Shown here: positions 49,904 to 60,679 of the stretch, one piece after another
How positions within the stretch are numbered: the first letter of the stretch is position 1
Layout of the letters: every line of letters begins with the position of its first letter
Source of the DNA: Lates calcarifer
Lineage: Eukaryota > Chordata > Actinopteri > Centropomidae
Direction of reading: 5' to 3'
DNA length: 64,000 bases
NCBI RefSeq assembly: GCF_001640805.2
Contig: NC_066852.1
Location: 6,370,194-6,434,193, forward strand
Made by a program: the position numbers and the translations under genes
The notes under the pieces: model-generated
Database searches by the model: none
Told to the model about the DNA's origin: nothing
What the model saw: the letters and a program-made list of their open reading frames with translations, nothing else

Positions 49904-50539
49904 GTGATGTTATCTTTTCACTCTCCTCCCACTCACTGCTGTTCCCTGAAGCTGTCTCGGGGATGAACGCCTCATTGTTTTTGTCCTTGTGCTGCTTTCC
50001 AAAAGTGCGTTACTGGATGTGGATGTTGAGCAGCTTCACACTCTGTCTGACCTTTTTGTTTCTAATGGAGGGCAGGTCATGTCTAGGCCAGTAAGACTTT
50101 ATGAAATTATACATTTCACACTGAAAATGTCCAAATTCTAGTGTCATTCATGATGTTTATTACAGGAGGCAGTTTGCTCCCATTTCATACTGTTGCACAT
50201 GTTTTTCTTCCCCTTTCTCTTTGTGAAATGAAGACATAACCATATCTGTGGCTCTGACAGTTGAACTTGTTGCTCTGGAGTCTCACAGGGCGTATTTGGC
50301 AAGAAAAAGTAACTTTTCAGCTACAGCTCATGCTGCTTTTTTTAGCCAAACACTTGTGTAGTTATCTGGTGTTGTACAAATACTATATTATGGAAATGCA
50401 CTGTAAGTATAACTTACAGAACACCATATTGTTTTTGACAACTGCCAAGTTACTAATCACTTCCAGTTGTTACATGTTCTCTGAAGCCATCTACCGCCAC
50501 ATTTTGAGGTGCCATCCATCTGTTTACCCAGGTTGTGTC

Positions 50540-50900
50540 TGTTTATTTTTTATTCTGATCATGCACGGTACCGGGTTTCACACAAATCAAGTGCACCTTC
50601 AGATGTCGTTTCTCCACAGGGGGCTGAGTGATCGAGGAGGAGACGCAGTGCCTCCTCATGAGGGCTCTAAAATTGATGTGCCCTTTTGGCTCTAGTGAGG
50701 GTGACCTTAAAAAATCAGAAACACTCAGCGAGCGGCACAGCCACTGTCTCACCGCTGATCAATCTCAATCCTCCACTCAGCTCTCCTCCGTGCTATTCAG
50801 ACTTCGGAGTAGTCAAATACCGAGTGCTCATATGCTTAAATTCTTGTTATGTGCGGGCAGGTTGAGAGAACGTCACACAGCCGTGAAGTCAGATAGTGTG
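50540..50900. promoter_or_regulatory. Candidate regulatory block or weak exon
   Basis: Unique, CpG-containing sequence. An acceptor-like TCGTTTCTCCACAG ends at 50620, and the frame after it reads GLSDRGGDAVPPHEGSKIDV and stops at 50695. That could be a short terminal exon of a 144-codon frame opening at 50261, but the upstream part is hydrophobic and not protein-like in composition. The remainder (CACTCAGCGAGCGGCAC, GAGTAGTCAAATACCGAG) is enhancer-like unique DNA. Confidence 0.2.
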
Positions 50901-51484
50901 CGCTTTGTTGAATATTGAGTGAAAGTCTTGTGCATAACTACATTATGTCAGATAGTGAGACAGCCCTGATGGAAAAGGAAAGCTATTAGAGAGGATGTAT
51001 GAAGTAGCATATGGTCCCAGAATTCAAATGTGGCAGGCCCTGACTACAACTGACAGGCACCAGCATCTGACATCGTCTCAGACTTTGTGAATAAGAATTC
51101 TGGGAGAAAAATCTATTTTAATCCAAACTAAAGGATGCAGTTAAACCTTTCATTAGCAGTAGGCCAAAGAATAATTATTGCACTTTGGCAGGCTTTGAAT
51201 TTAGTTATTTGATAATTACTGTTGTCCCTAGAGATTTCTCATTAGGGTGTTGACCTTGGGGAGGTGCACACACCATTGACATCTTAACTAAAGACCGGAA
51301 CATGCTTGCACAATGCACATGCAGGGACACTCTGATCGCATTGTCCGCTGAGAGCCAACTGGAGCGGAAAAGGCAGTGGAAGTTCAGGAAGCATGGATAA
51401 AAAAATGAATGTGATGAAGTGCTACAAGGGCAAGACGTCTTCAACGAACCCCCGCTCCCTCCCTCACCCCACCACAACAGTGCA

Positions 51485-51530
51485 CAGACACACACACATA
51501 CCCACACACACATACCCACACACACGATTT
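51485..51530. repeat. Interrupted (CA)n
   Basis: CA runs separated by TACC steps, with a period of about 14 bp. Confidence 0.85.
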
Positions 51531-53636
51531 CAAACAGCAGGACACACATATATGCTCCCTATAGCCCATTACCTCAACCTGCCTCTCCACCTCCCCCTGA
51601 CCCTGTCATCCCGTCCTCCCCCCTCCAACTCATTACTCCCTCACCACCTATCTGCCACCGCTCTCCAGCCCTCCACCTGTTCTCTCCCCTCGTCTCATTC
51701 TCGCTCACTCCCCGCAGGTCGGCTTGCTTGTTGATGTCAAGGTAGAGCGCATGGTGAGTAATTCTCCCAGTGATACCAGGCTCCTGACCTTTTGTTGCAC
51801 CTTAAGGAAAGAGGGATTTTTCTCCGTCCTCACCGGTGTCACTCCTCATCGGCAGTGACGGCTTTCGGTGCATTCTGGGGCTCCAGCTTGGCCCTGGACT
51901 GGGTGGGGGGGGGTTGGTAGGAGGAGGGGCCGGCTTGTGCTGTCACAGCGTGCGAGTGTCAGGCCTGACCCCCCAGGTGGCCTACAGGCTGACAGCAGAC
52001 AGACCTGCTATTTGTTGCCTGAAACACCTCTGAGGAAGATGTCAGGCGGCATCACAGCGGCACATCACCAGTCCCTGAGGCCTCTCCATGCACTCGGCTT
52101 TCACTTTTATGAACAACCTCCATCCAAACACTGCACAAGTGACAAACATTACATCCATTGCATCCATACGGTGGCCACCGGCCTTTGAATGATGCCCTTA
52201 TTTGGCATGTGATCGAAAACCTTTTCCTTCCTTAACTGCAGCATCATCACCCCAGAGATGAAGTCTGTTTGAAACTCCTTCCCAGAGAGCCAAATGGTGA
52301 AATGATCATCCACGCCACTTGACTGTAGTCATAATCCTGTGTTTCATCTGAGCTCTCCTGACAGTCAGCGCTGTGGCTCTGGGGGTGGGGTGTGTTTTCC
52401 TGGGTTCTGTGGTTTGCCATGAGAGAAAGGTGTTTGATTTCCTCCCTGCTAGCAGCATGACTGCTTTAGAAAACACAAAGACAGCAAACACATTTGATAA
52501 CACGCCATCACACTGGAATGAAGGGATTTGATGAGAAACCTTGAGCCCCAAACATGGATGCGCGCAGGAAGCATCAGCAGCTGAAGTACAGTTCACACAG
52601 AGGTTAGAGGAATTGAGAGAGCTGGAGTGTAAGTCACAGTCATAAAAAAACAACCACGCCTTAATTTGAGATCCTGTCTATGTCCTCCCCTCCTGCTTCG
52701 GGCCTTCAAAGCCTCTTTTCTGCAGCTTTTCCTAATTTACACTGAGCTAGAAGAATGGCTAATTGCTCACCAGAAAACAGGTTTATTTTGCTATCCTATT
52801 AAAAACACATGGTGACAATGTCCTTCCTGTGCTGCCGTGTGATCAGAGAGGCAGCACTAATGCTCTCAGCTTTATACACTTGAATGCACACGTAGGGGTG
52901 GGAATCTCAAAATTAGAAGTGGGATCACACCGGTGGTATAACAAGCGACAGTTCCGCTCTCTCTTCCCGCTCCTTTTTGCTCAGGAGTCCTAATTTCTTC
53001 ATGGTCCCACAGTGACAAACCCTTTGTCAGCGACGAGGGCTTTGTAGATATTTATGTGCCAGGGGAAGAGAATTTTTTTTTATTATTATTATTCCAAACA
53101 ATGGAGCTCACACAGGGACAGAAATGGGTCACAAATGGATTATCTATTTTGTGTTTGTTTGTTTTTTGACAGCACTTTCATTGCGTTCTATATTTAGATG
53201 TTGTAAGGAAGCATTTCATTATTATGTCTTTGATAAAGTAGTGGCTGAGTTGTGCAGCTGCTGCGCAAAAGGACCGCTTTAAGTCGTGAAATGAAAACAC
53301 AGAAACTCTTCTGATCTGCAGCTGACTTTTACAGTGAAAAGTAAACTCCCTCAATTCATGTCAGCCTGCTTAGGGAACAATATTGACTGAAGAAAACAAA
53401 ACTATGTTTATTTGTGCTGATGATTAAGAAAGCACTGTCATAAAGAGCAGTGTCTCAGAGAGGTAATCTGCTCGTGAAGTAGCTTTCATAATGAAGATGC
53501 TTTTCTACAATGTATGTTTAGGAAATTGTGAGCACACTTTACGATACTCTACTGCCACAGCTGGAGCCAATGCGCCACCATGGGCTACGCATATACACTC
53601 ACACAGGTTACAAAATGAGGAGGAGAGTAAATAGCA

Positions 53637-53661
53637 TTATTATTACTATTATTATTATTAG
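53637..53661. repeat. (ATT)n/(AGT)n microsatellite
   Basis: ATT units with one ACT change, then AGT units. Confidence 0.85.
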
Positions 53662-53814
53662 TAGTAGTAAACAGTCACATTTTGTTCCAATTTAAATCAC
53701 ATATATAGAGAATATAGAGAATACAGATTTTGTATTGCATTAGAAACTGGCATGCTGTAAATATTCCTCATGACAGGTTAAATTAAGGGTTAAATTAATG
53801 GTGCTATATGTACC

Positions 53815-53945
53815 TTTTTGCTATCACTACATAGCCAACATTAGCATTAACAGCATTACTTACCAGTTTAGGAGAGACGACAGGTGAAGCTCTTGGTAAG
53901 TAAAAGCTGTTAAGGCTAAAGTTGGCTCTGTAGTGATAGCAAAAA
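53815..53945. repeat. Long imperfect hairpin (52-54 bp arms, 25-nt loop)
   Basis: Arm 1 (53815-53866) starts TTTTTGCTATCACTACATAG and arm 2 (53892-53945) ends CTGTAGTGATAGCAAAAA. The outer 39 bp pair with about four mismatches and the inner part (TTACTTACCAG with CTTGGTAAGTAA) pairs with small bulges. The loop is 53867-53891. The size fits a small foldback transposon (MITE) or a long pre-microRNA-like stem-loop. No target duplication is evident. Confidence 0.85.
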
Positions 53946-54619
53946 CACTTGCATAAAATACTCACTTGTACGTATGGTGGAAGCTAAGTTAATCAGTAAC
54001 ATTTTTGGCAAGCTGAAGGCAGGAAAAATAAGCCATGTTCACATCAGTGACATTATATTAACCTGTCTCCTGGAAATTACATTGATATACAACTTATTTG
54101 AAAAAGCAAATGCGTTTTGAAGGAAACATAACCATGACCAAGCAAACCACTCCTCCCTCTCCCTGCTCTGTTACACTCCACCCAGCTCTTCACCTACATC
54201 CTCACTGTGTTCACTGTTTCAGCTAATGTGAGAATCAGGAGCTTGCTAGTCTGTGAGTCAACCATAGCAGATAATACAAGGTTGGAGCCTCTGTGTGAGA
54301 GGAGTAATAGAAGTAATAGAAGTGTGATCATGTATTGACTGACAGCCATGAGTTCCCACCCCTAATTGCAGCCCTCTGTGATTGATCTGAAGTATGAGGC
54401 TTAATTTACTTTTTTCCAAAAGTCACAAAAATGTTGATACTGCATGAGTAAGATGTTCACCGATAACATATTTGTTTTCCACAACAATATCCAGTCTTGC
54501 AGTATAGTATCCATTTGTAGTGCCTACAGAATTAACAAACTTTTTTATGGTTATGTCTAGACACTTGGTTAAGGTTAGGGAAAGATTGGGGCCTGGTTTG
54601 ACACAGTCCACAATAACTT

Positions 54620-55450
54620 GAGACTAGAGGTCTTGAAAATAATATTTTCTATGATGCATCACGATGCAGACGTGGACAATTCTGCATCAATGCAGTGACA
54701 CAACATAACCAATTACAGCCTTCCAAAAGTTGCTTGTTGATTTTCCAGCCTCAGCCGGACAATAAAGTTCTAAAGCTCAAAATTACCTCTAGCTAGTGAC
54801 GCATGAGACATACCTGCGTTAGCCATTTCCCCCCTGAGAAGCTAATGCCTGTCACTGCAAAGGAAATAGCAGCCCAATCAAGAATTGATGTGACACTGTT
54901 GTGACATGTTAGCAATAACATATGATTCCTGGACTTCATTCATGGTGGAGCTTTATGTAACAACACTGGCAGATTATTTCACATGCTGCAAATGAGAGCT
55001 GTTTATGAGTCTCATGCAGGTGCTCATCTGGCAGAGCTACTGGCTCATGTACGTCATGTCTGTGATGCTCTCCACATTCAGGAAGTGTCCTGTCCTACAG
55101 AGCAGAAGACCAGACTAGCTGCCAGACGCTGAATAAATATTTGTTTTGTTTTTAAGGATGGAACAATTTCACACACAAATATAGGAAGGCTAGACCTATA
55201 GAATTTATTTATTTTGGTTTATAATGTAAAGACATTTATGTTGACACTGATTTCTAAAGCCCTTTTCTAAATAATAATAAAGGGAGTTGATATTTATCTG
55301 ACTGCTTTTATTCAATGATGAAAAAGTAGCCATATGCAGTAATATAGAAAATGCATTTACAATGCATCGTGATGCATTGTGATATTGAATCGAATTGTGG
55401 ACAGGATGATCGTATTCAAATTGAATTGTGAGATCAATAAAGATGAAAAC
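54620..55450. mobile_element. Probable non-autonomous DNA transposon (hAT-like)
   Basis: The left end carries ATTTTCTATGATGCATCACG with TGCATCACGATGCA at 54654-54667. The right end carries TGCATCGTGATGCA inside the near-palindrome 55359-55380 (arms ACAATGCATC and GATGCATTGT), followed by ATTGAATCGAATTGTGGACA. The two ends are inverted relative to each other, as in DNA transposons. The interior (GACGTGGACAATTCTGCATC, ATGCAGGTGCTCATCTGGC, GAAGACCAGACTAGCTGCC) has no intact frame. The hAT label is from memory of similar fish elements. Exact termini and the 8-bp target duplication were not found. Confidence 0.4.
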
Positions 55451-55559
55451 AATGTGTTCAACCAAATCCAATCCAATAAGTGCAACCATTTTCTGTTTAC
55501 ATCCATGTCTGTCCAGACTCACATAATTTATATAGTGAAGACTCTGAAGGTATATAACT

Positions 55560-55650
55560 GGGTGGAGTGTTATCTGGTATATAACACTCTATTGACATGT
55601 TCCAGTTGTATGTCTTCACATGCTTGGCAAATAAAGCTAATTCTGATAAC
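55560..55650 (+). mobile_element. Possible retroposon 3' end
   Basis: GCTTGGCAAATAAAGCTAAT followed by TCTGATAAC has an AATAAA signal and a TCTGAT-type end, resembling 3' tails of fish LINE copies. It is only a short tail, directly before family A copy 3. Confidence 0.25.
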
Positions 55651-56330
55651 AAAGTCGTGGCCATGACAGCAGACAGCGTTTCAAATATGGATGCTGCTGC
55701 AAAGAGGCTACCAATTTTTTTTTAAAAAAAGGGATGCTTGAAACACATCTTCAATCCAGCAGCACAGAAGATCAATACAGTCACCACAGCAGCCAAGATT
55801 AGTGTCACCAATCCAGTGAAATATAGTCACCATCTCCCCCTCTGTTCCTGAGTTATGGCTTTTAATAATGGCTAGAAAAGTGTTTTTGCAGAACATTATG
55901 GTGTCACAGTGAATCTGACCTTTGGCTTTCTGAATATAAAATGTCGTAATTTCATTTTATCCTATCAGACATTTGTTGGACATTTTGTCATAAATAGTGC
56001 ATTAATTTTTGAGTTATGGCCAAAAATGTGTTTTGTGAGGTGATCATGACCTTGACCTTTGACCACCAAATTTTAACCAGTTTATCTCCATGTGGATGTT
56101 TGTGCCTGATGTAGATCTAATGAAATTCTGTTGGTGTTCCTGATGTTCACAAGAATGGGATGGATGTGAGGTCAGAGTGACCTTGACTTTTCACCTCTGA
56201 CCACCAAAATCTAATCAGTTCATCCTTGAGTCCAAGTGAATTTTTGTGCTAAATCTGAAGAAATTCCTTCAAGCCATTCCTGAGATACTGCATCCCCAAA
56301 AATGGGACAGATGGATGGACAACCCAAACT
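55639..56330 (+). mobile_element. Dispersed repeat, family A copy 3 (longest)
   Basis: It has the same ordered strings as copy 1. The GACC(A/T)CCAAA segment occurs twice, about 135 bp apart (near 56062 and 56201), showing a tandem internal structure. It begins ATTCTGATAACAAAG and ends near GGGACAGATGGATGGACAAC. On the minus strand the sequence GGTCAAAGGTCAAGGTCA contains a DR1 nuclear-receptor-type element and an ERR/SF-1-type TCAAGGTCA. Confidence 0.7.
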
Positions 56331-57289
56331 AAGACCTTAAAGTTGCTGTGAGGCTCTGCAGAGCTGAGGAGAGCAGAGGAGTCAGAATTCTTCCTATCTT
56401 CTGGCTGTTAACAGATCAGATAATGACATAAATCACAGAATCTTATTTTTCCAAATAAACAATATATATAGCAGGTATATGAAATATTAAAAATAGCACC
56501 ATTACAGTCAAAATAGTTAGTTGCAAATAGTTAGAAATAACTTCATAACTGTTTTACTTTGACAAAAGACTACAAATGAATAAATTAATTAATCAGTAAA
56601 TAAATACAATTATGAGGCCATTCATGAATTTTTATGTTGTTGGGGAATACAATGTGAAATGAATAAAAAACTTTACAAACCGATAATTAGTCCAATTTCT
56701 AACCATGTTTAATTGAACGGGAATGTATATATTTAAAAACTAAACCCACCCACCACACATACATGTAGTATCTGCACCACCACAAAGGCACTGAATGCAC
56801 CTGTGTGTCCTTGAAACTGATAGAATGATAAGTAGAGGTGACATGGAAAAGTAAATATGGAACTGACTGCTCAACTAAAAATGAAACTAACGAAAGAAAT
56901 ACCCCCCAACCCTCCACTGAAATGTATTTTATCATCTATTCACTGATTGTTCAACATCCATTTTAATGGATAGGATCTACTCTATTTATTGATAAGTTGA
57001 ATAATTAAAGTTTAAAGTGTGTAAATCTATTGCTGTTCAGTACCTCAATAATACACAAACTGCCTTATAAATATATTGTTTTCTAAATGAGTTACTACTT
57101 AAAGTTATCTCCTTGCTGCACCTTTATTTTCAAAATGTTAAGAGCAGCCCTCTCCCATTATAATATGTTGGTCAACTCCAGCTACTGCCCTTACTGTACT
57201 ATTTAATGAATACTGAAGACAATAATGGTCACTGCTGCTATTGAGTACAAGTATTATGGTACTTTGTCATCCTACAGCAATAACTCCTT

Positions 57290-57560
57290 TTATGGCTCTC
57301 ACAGAGAGACAGTGTGGGTAATTAGCCTGGCTGTCACCACACCAGTGGGAATGAAAGGGCCCCTTGTGACCTCTGGGTCACACTAGATCAAAGGTCACTC
57401 TAGGGCCAGCGGTTTGACCGGTGAACACACATCAAGTGTGCGCGTAAGCTCTCATAATGCAGCTCTCACAGGTCCGCTGTGCCTCATTATATTTTTCAGT
57501 GTATCTTTGAGTTTAACGACCTACAGTGACACAATAGATTATGTAAAAGCGGAGTAAACA
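57290..57560. promoter_or_regulatory. Candidate regulatory block with nuclear-receptor-like half-sites
   Basis: GTGACCTCTGGGTCAC is an everted pair of GGTCA half-sites, and ATCAAAGGTCACTC adds another. Further on are GGTTTGACCGGTGAACACA, GTGTGCGCG and TAAAAGCGG. It is unique sequence without a frame. Confidence 0.25.
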
Positions 57561-57817
57561 GCAGCCTTAGAGAGCCGGAGACGAGGTCTGGCTGCCCTCT
57601 CCTCTTCGCTAGATTACTGTAAGGTTGAAGGGTGAATGTGGCCCCAGGGACACGAGCCAGTAAATGGTGATGGGCTTACTGAGAGTGACATTTAAGATAG
57701 AAATGACATCAAGTGTGGCACCGCTGTGCCCTGTGGCAAGCCACCACATGGAGGCAATGTCAGCATGATCTGACGTTGCCCCAAAATGCTGTGGATCCCC
57801 CACCCCTCTGACACTGT

Positions 57818-57852
57818 ACACACACCCACACACACACACACACACACACACA
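57818..57852. repeat. (CA)n microsatellite
   Basis: About 17 CA units with one CCCA interruption. Confidence 0.9.
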
Positions 57853-58584
57853 TATCCCTTACACATGTCAACTGCATCTCATGTCAAATGACAGATAACA
57901 AGATCTGCCACCTTCCAGATGTGGATGTGCTGTTCTTGCCTTGGGGCAGATTTAGCTGCATGAGATTTATATGAAATACACAATAAATGTTCTTCTATTT
58001 TTGGGCCTTTTTGGGAGACCTTATTTTTAGCATTGGGAGCATAAAAGCTAAATCCTTGTGGCTAGAAATCATGTCTATCTGACTGAGGTGCTCAGCTATA
58101 GCTAAGCTAAATCTGCTGTGGATGAGCAGAGGTGTCTTACTATACCATCAGTGAAAAATAGATTTCATATCATATGAGAGCTAAACAGGGGAAGAAAAAG
58201 AATTACAGTTGTTGGGGCGAGTAGCTGCATCACCCAGTAAGCTCTCAGTATCAGCAAGCCACAAAATCCAATTATCTTATTCATACATGGCACAATGACC
58301 TTTGACTTAACATTCAAATGGTCAATTTCAGCAGAACTCACAGAGCCACAGGAGGCATGAGAAATTGTTTTTCCTTTTGCTGAAAGCTTATCTTGAACTG
58401 GGGCTATATTTTATAAGAGATCTGTTTGGTGTCCTACATAAGTCATCAGAACTACAACTCCCAAGGAGAATGGAGATCAGATAGGGAGGTCTGGCATCAA
58501 GGACAGGGAAGCCATTTAAAGGTGACATTTCAGTCAACGCAGCAGATGCCGCCAATCTGTCTTTCCTCGGCTCTAACTCCTGCC

Positions 58585-58720
58585 CTCCTTTTACATCCCT
58601 ATCTCTTTCTCTCTCTGCTTCTCTATCTTGCTTTCTCTTCTGGGTTTCTTTTGCTTCCCTCTTCTTTCTCACCCCCCCCACCCACCCCCACCTCACCTCT
58701 CCTTCCTTCCACCATCCCCC
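58585..58720. repeat. Pyrimidine-rich tract
   Basis: A long C/T-rich stretch with CTTTCTCTCTCTGC, a C-run and CCACCCCCACC. It underlies a long minus-strand open frame (58388-58843) that is therefore low-complexity (KRKQDREAERERDRD). Confidence 0.8.
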
Positions 58721-58835
58721 GCTCTGTGACGTGCTGACGAGGCAGTGGGGAGGAAGCGGAGTAATAAAAGGAAGCGCTAATGAAAGGTTGAGCGGGGTCA
58801 TCGTACTCGCATACCTTTGCCAGACAAGGGGACTA

Positions 58836-59095
58836 GAGGTCATTTATTCCAAGGGGACAAACTGTTTCACTTTTTGACTGGGGGGTGTCAAAAGTTCAAA
58901 AGGTCGCAATAAAGGGCACCAGGTCGTAGCCTCTGGGCTGAGATTCTATGTGTCCTGGTGTCAGAGGTCAGTGCAGGAATGCTGGGTGAACTGGAGGTTG
59001 GGAAAAGGGTCAAAGGTGTAGTCTCCATCCCCCGTTTGGATGGACATGTCTGAGTGAATGAGAATTGTACTTTTGCCTGAGACCGGAGGTCAAAC
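58836..59095 (+). promoter_or_regulatory. Cluster of RGGTCA-like half-sites
   Basis: Same-strand half-sites: GAGGTCATTT, AGTTCAAAAGGTCG (two half-sites spaced by 2), CAGGTCG, AGAGGTCAGTG, GGGTCAAAGGTGT (spaced by 1) and GGAGGTCAAAC. Six or more lie within 260 bp in unique sequence. This could be a nuclear-receptor-responsive element cluster or coincidental sequence bias. Confidence 0.25.
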
Positions 59096-59552
59096 TTTAC
59101 CTACAGCAGCGGCAGCAGGTTTAAGCTGAAGGTGTAACTGTGATTTGATGTTATAATTACACACAGCGGAGGGCATATAATGGGAACTGATGGATCATAT
59201 TATATTCAGACTGTCACAAGAAAAATTACAGCGTTTAATTAAACTTTTCAAGAATAACTGTTGCTGCACCAGATAAAATTTATGCAAGTAATATAAGATC
59301 ATCCCATGATAGCCATTCCTCCAAAACTCAAACTGTAGTGTGTTGTGTAACTTATTACGAGACTGAGGGATATTTAATAATTTAAATAAACACGTGTAGA
59401 GGATTTAACATTTAAATGTGAGTTTTCATACATTTCTAAAACACCCTCTTACAGCATTACTAATAAAAAGTACTCATATTAACAGTAAAGAATTCAGCTG
59501 TGATGAAAGATGAACTGAGCTCAGAGCCACTTTAAAATCAGTAGGTGTGACA

Positions 59553-59566
59553 CTGCCATCTAGAGG
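59553..59566 (-). promoter_or_regulatory. CTCF-like motif, minus strand
   Basis: The reverse complement reads CCTCTAGATGGCAG, one base off the CTCF core form CCACTAGATGGCAG. Confidence 0.35.
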
Positions 59567-59899
59567 ATCAATGAAAAAAGGCCAGCGTTAACGTCAGCAT
59601 TGCTACACACTGAACCTTTGAAGACTACAGTTCCAGGAGAGGATATGGTTTAATGTAAAACTGAAGATCAAAGCAAGAAGACTGGTGTTATGTTAAAGGT
59701 GAGCATGTGTGAACCAAAGGGTTAGGGTTAGTGTTAGTGATTGTTCTCTATGTGTTAAAGGTCACAGGCTCAGGCACTGTGTCTCTCTCAACATGTTAAG
59801 TTAAAATAATGACAATAGCTCATGATATTATGCTGTCTCACTGGATTAGTATTAACTTCAGGCCTGCTCAGTCTTATAAATTTATAGTCCCGACAGGTC

Positions 59900-59914
59900 C
59901 CAATAGAGGGCAGC
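59900..59914 (+). promoter_or_regulatory. CTCF-like motif, plus strand
   Basis: CCAATAGAGGGCAGC differs from the core form CCACTAGAGGGCAGC at one position. With the minus-strand motif 334 bp upstream it makes a divergent pair. Confidence 0.35.
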
Positions 59915-60387
59915 ACTCCGGCGGTCAAAACCCACTCTGTGTAAAATTGAGATTTTAATGAATGTTTATGTGGTGACTTGAATACAAGAGCTCTATGTGA
60001 TGAAACTGGTTAAGCTGTAATATTTCTTGAGGAGGATTATAGGCATTTCATCCATGACATCCATAATGTTCCCACCCAGAAAAATATCTTTTTCATGTCT
60101 TTTGAAACTGTCCATTTACAGTGAAAGTGTACTTCTAACATACATTTGTCTCCATTTGAGTTAAATAAAAGATATCTCTATGGGCAATAGCAATATGTAA
60201 ATCCAAAGAGATATGAGACATGAAACATTTTCAATGTTTACATTTTTCATCATATGTTTTTCAAAATATATCGTATCACAACTGAAAATATGTCCCCAAA
60301 AGGCTTAAAGGCTCACTTTCCACACTGGTTCTGTCAGTATGCAGCACCTCTGACTGCTGCAGATGTTCTGTAACAGGGGTCAGAATC

Positions 60388-60405
60388 CAGCAGCAGCAGC
60401 AGCAG
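60388..60405. repeat. (CAG)6 trinucleotide repeat
   Basis: Six CAG units. It is not in a supported coding frame. Confidence 0.9.
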
Positions 60406-60445
60406 CCATAACATATTAAATATGCAGCCATAACATTTTTAATAT
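60402..60445. repeat. 22-bp tandem duplication
   Basis: GCAGCCATAACATATTAAAT-type unit at 60402-60423 and again at 60424-60445 with two differences (ATTAA/TTTAA region). It adjoins the CAG repeat. Confidence 0.85.
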
Positions 60446-60524
60446 GCTGCAGCACTGATAACTGCCAGAGGATTATGAATCCAGCTGAGCTACAATGAAC
60501 TTGGTAAGAGAAACAGCCATTACC

Positions 60525-60670
60525 ATTGCTGAGGCGCCCTTGAGCAAGACATTTGATCCCCAACTGCTCAATGGCCAAGAGATCAGAGTGTGGTTGAACT
60601 GGGCAGCCTCCAGGCGTGAAAATGTGTAAGTGGGTGAGTGTGACCCAGGGTGTTAGCTGACAATGAGCTT
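60525..60670 (+). mobile_element. SINE tail fragment
   Basis: GAGGCGCCCTTGAGCAAGAC, GATCCCCAACTGCTCAATGG and CAGCCTCCAGGCGTGAAAAT match the 3' body of the SINE at 25.2 kb and the fragment at 29.7 kb. No A/B box head is seen. Confidence 0.5.
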
Positions 60671-60679
60671 TGAAGCTCA

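Larger units (their letters stand above)
50910..53800. other. Unannotated sequence
   Basis: A C/T-rich stretch at 51560-51720 and G-runs at 51900-51935 (GGGTGGGGGGGGG). Short frames there are low complexity. Confidence 0.5.

Noticed and set aside
50261..50695. 144-codon plus-strand open frame
   Set aside because: Mostly hydrophobic, AT-driven composition without a recognisable transporter or receptor pattern. Only the last 25 codons look protein-like, and that part is noted separately.
58388..58843. 151-codon minus-strand open frame
   Set aside because: Its middle is the reverse of a pyrimidine tract (Lys/Arg/Glu-rich low complexity), and the ends show no splice or family signal.
59719..59737. 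GGGTTAGGGTTAG telomere-like string
   Set aside because: Only about two units, far too short to call an interstitial telomere repeat.
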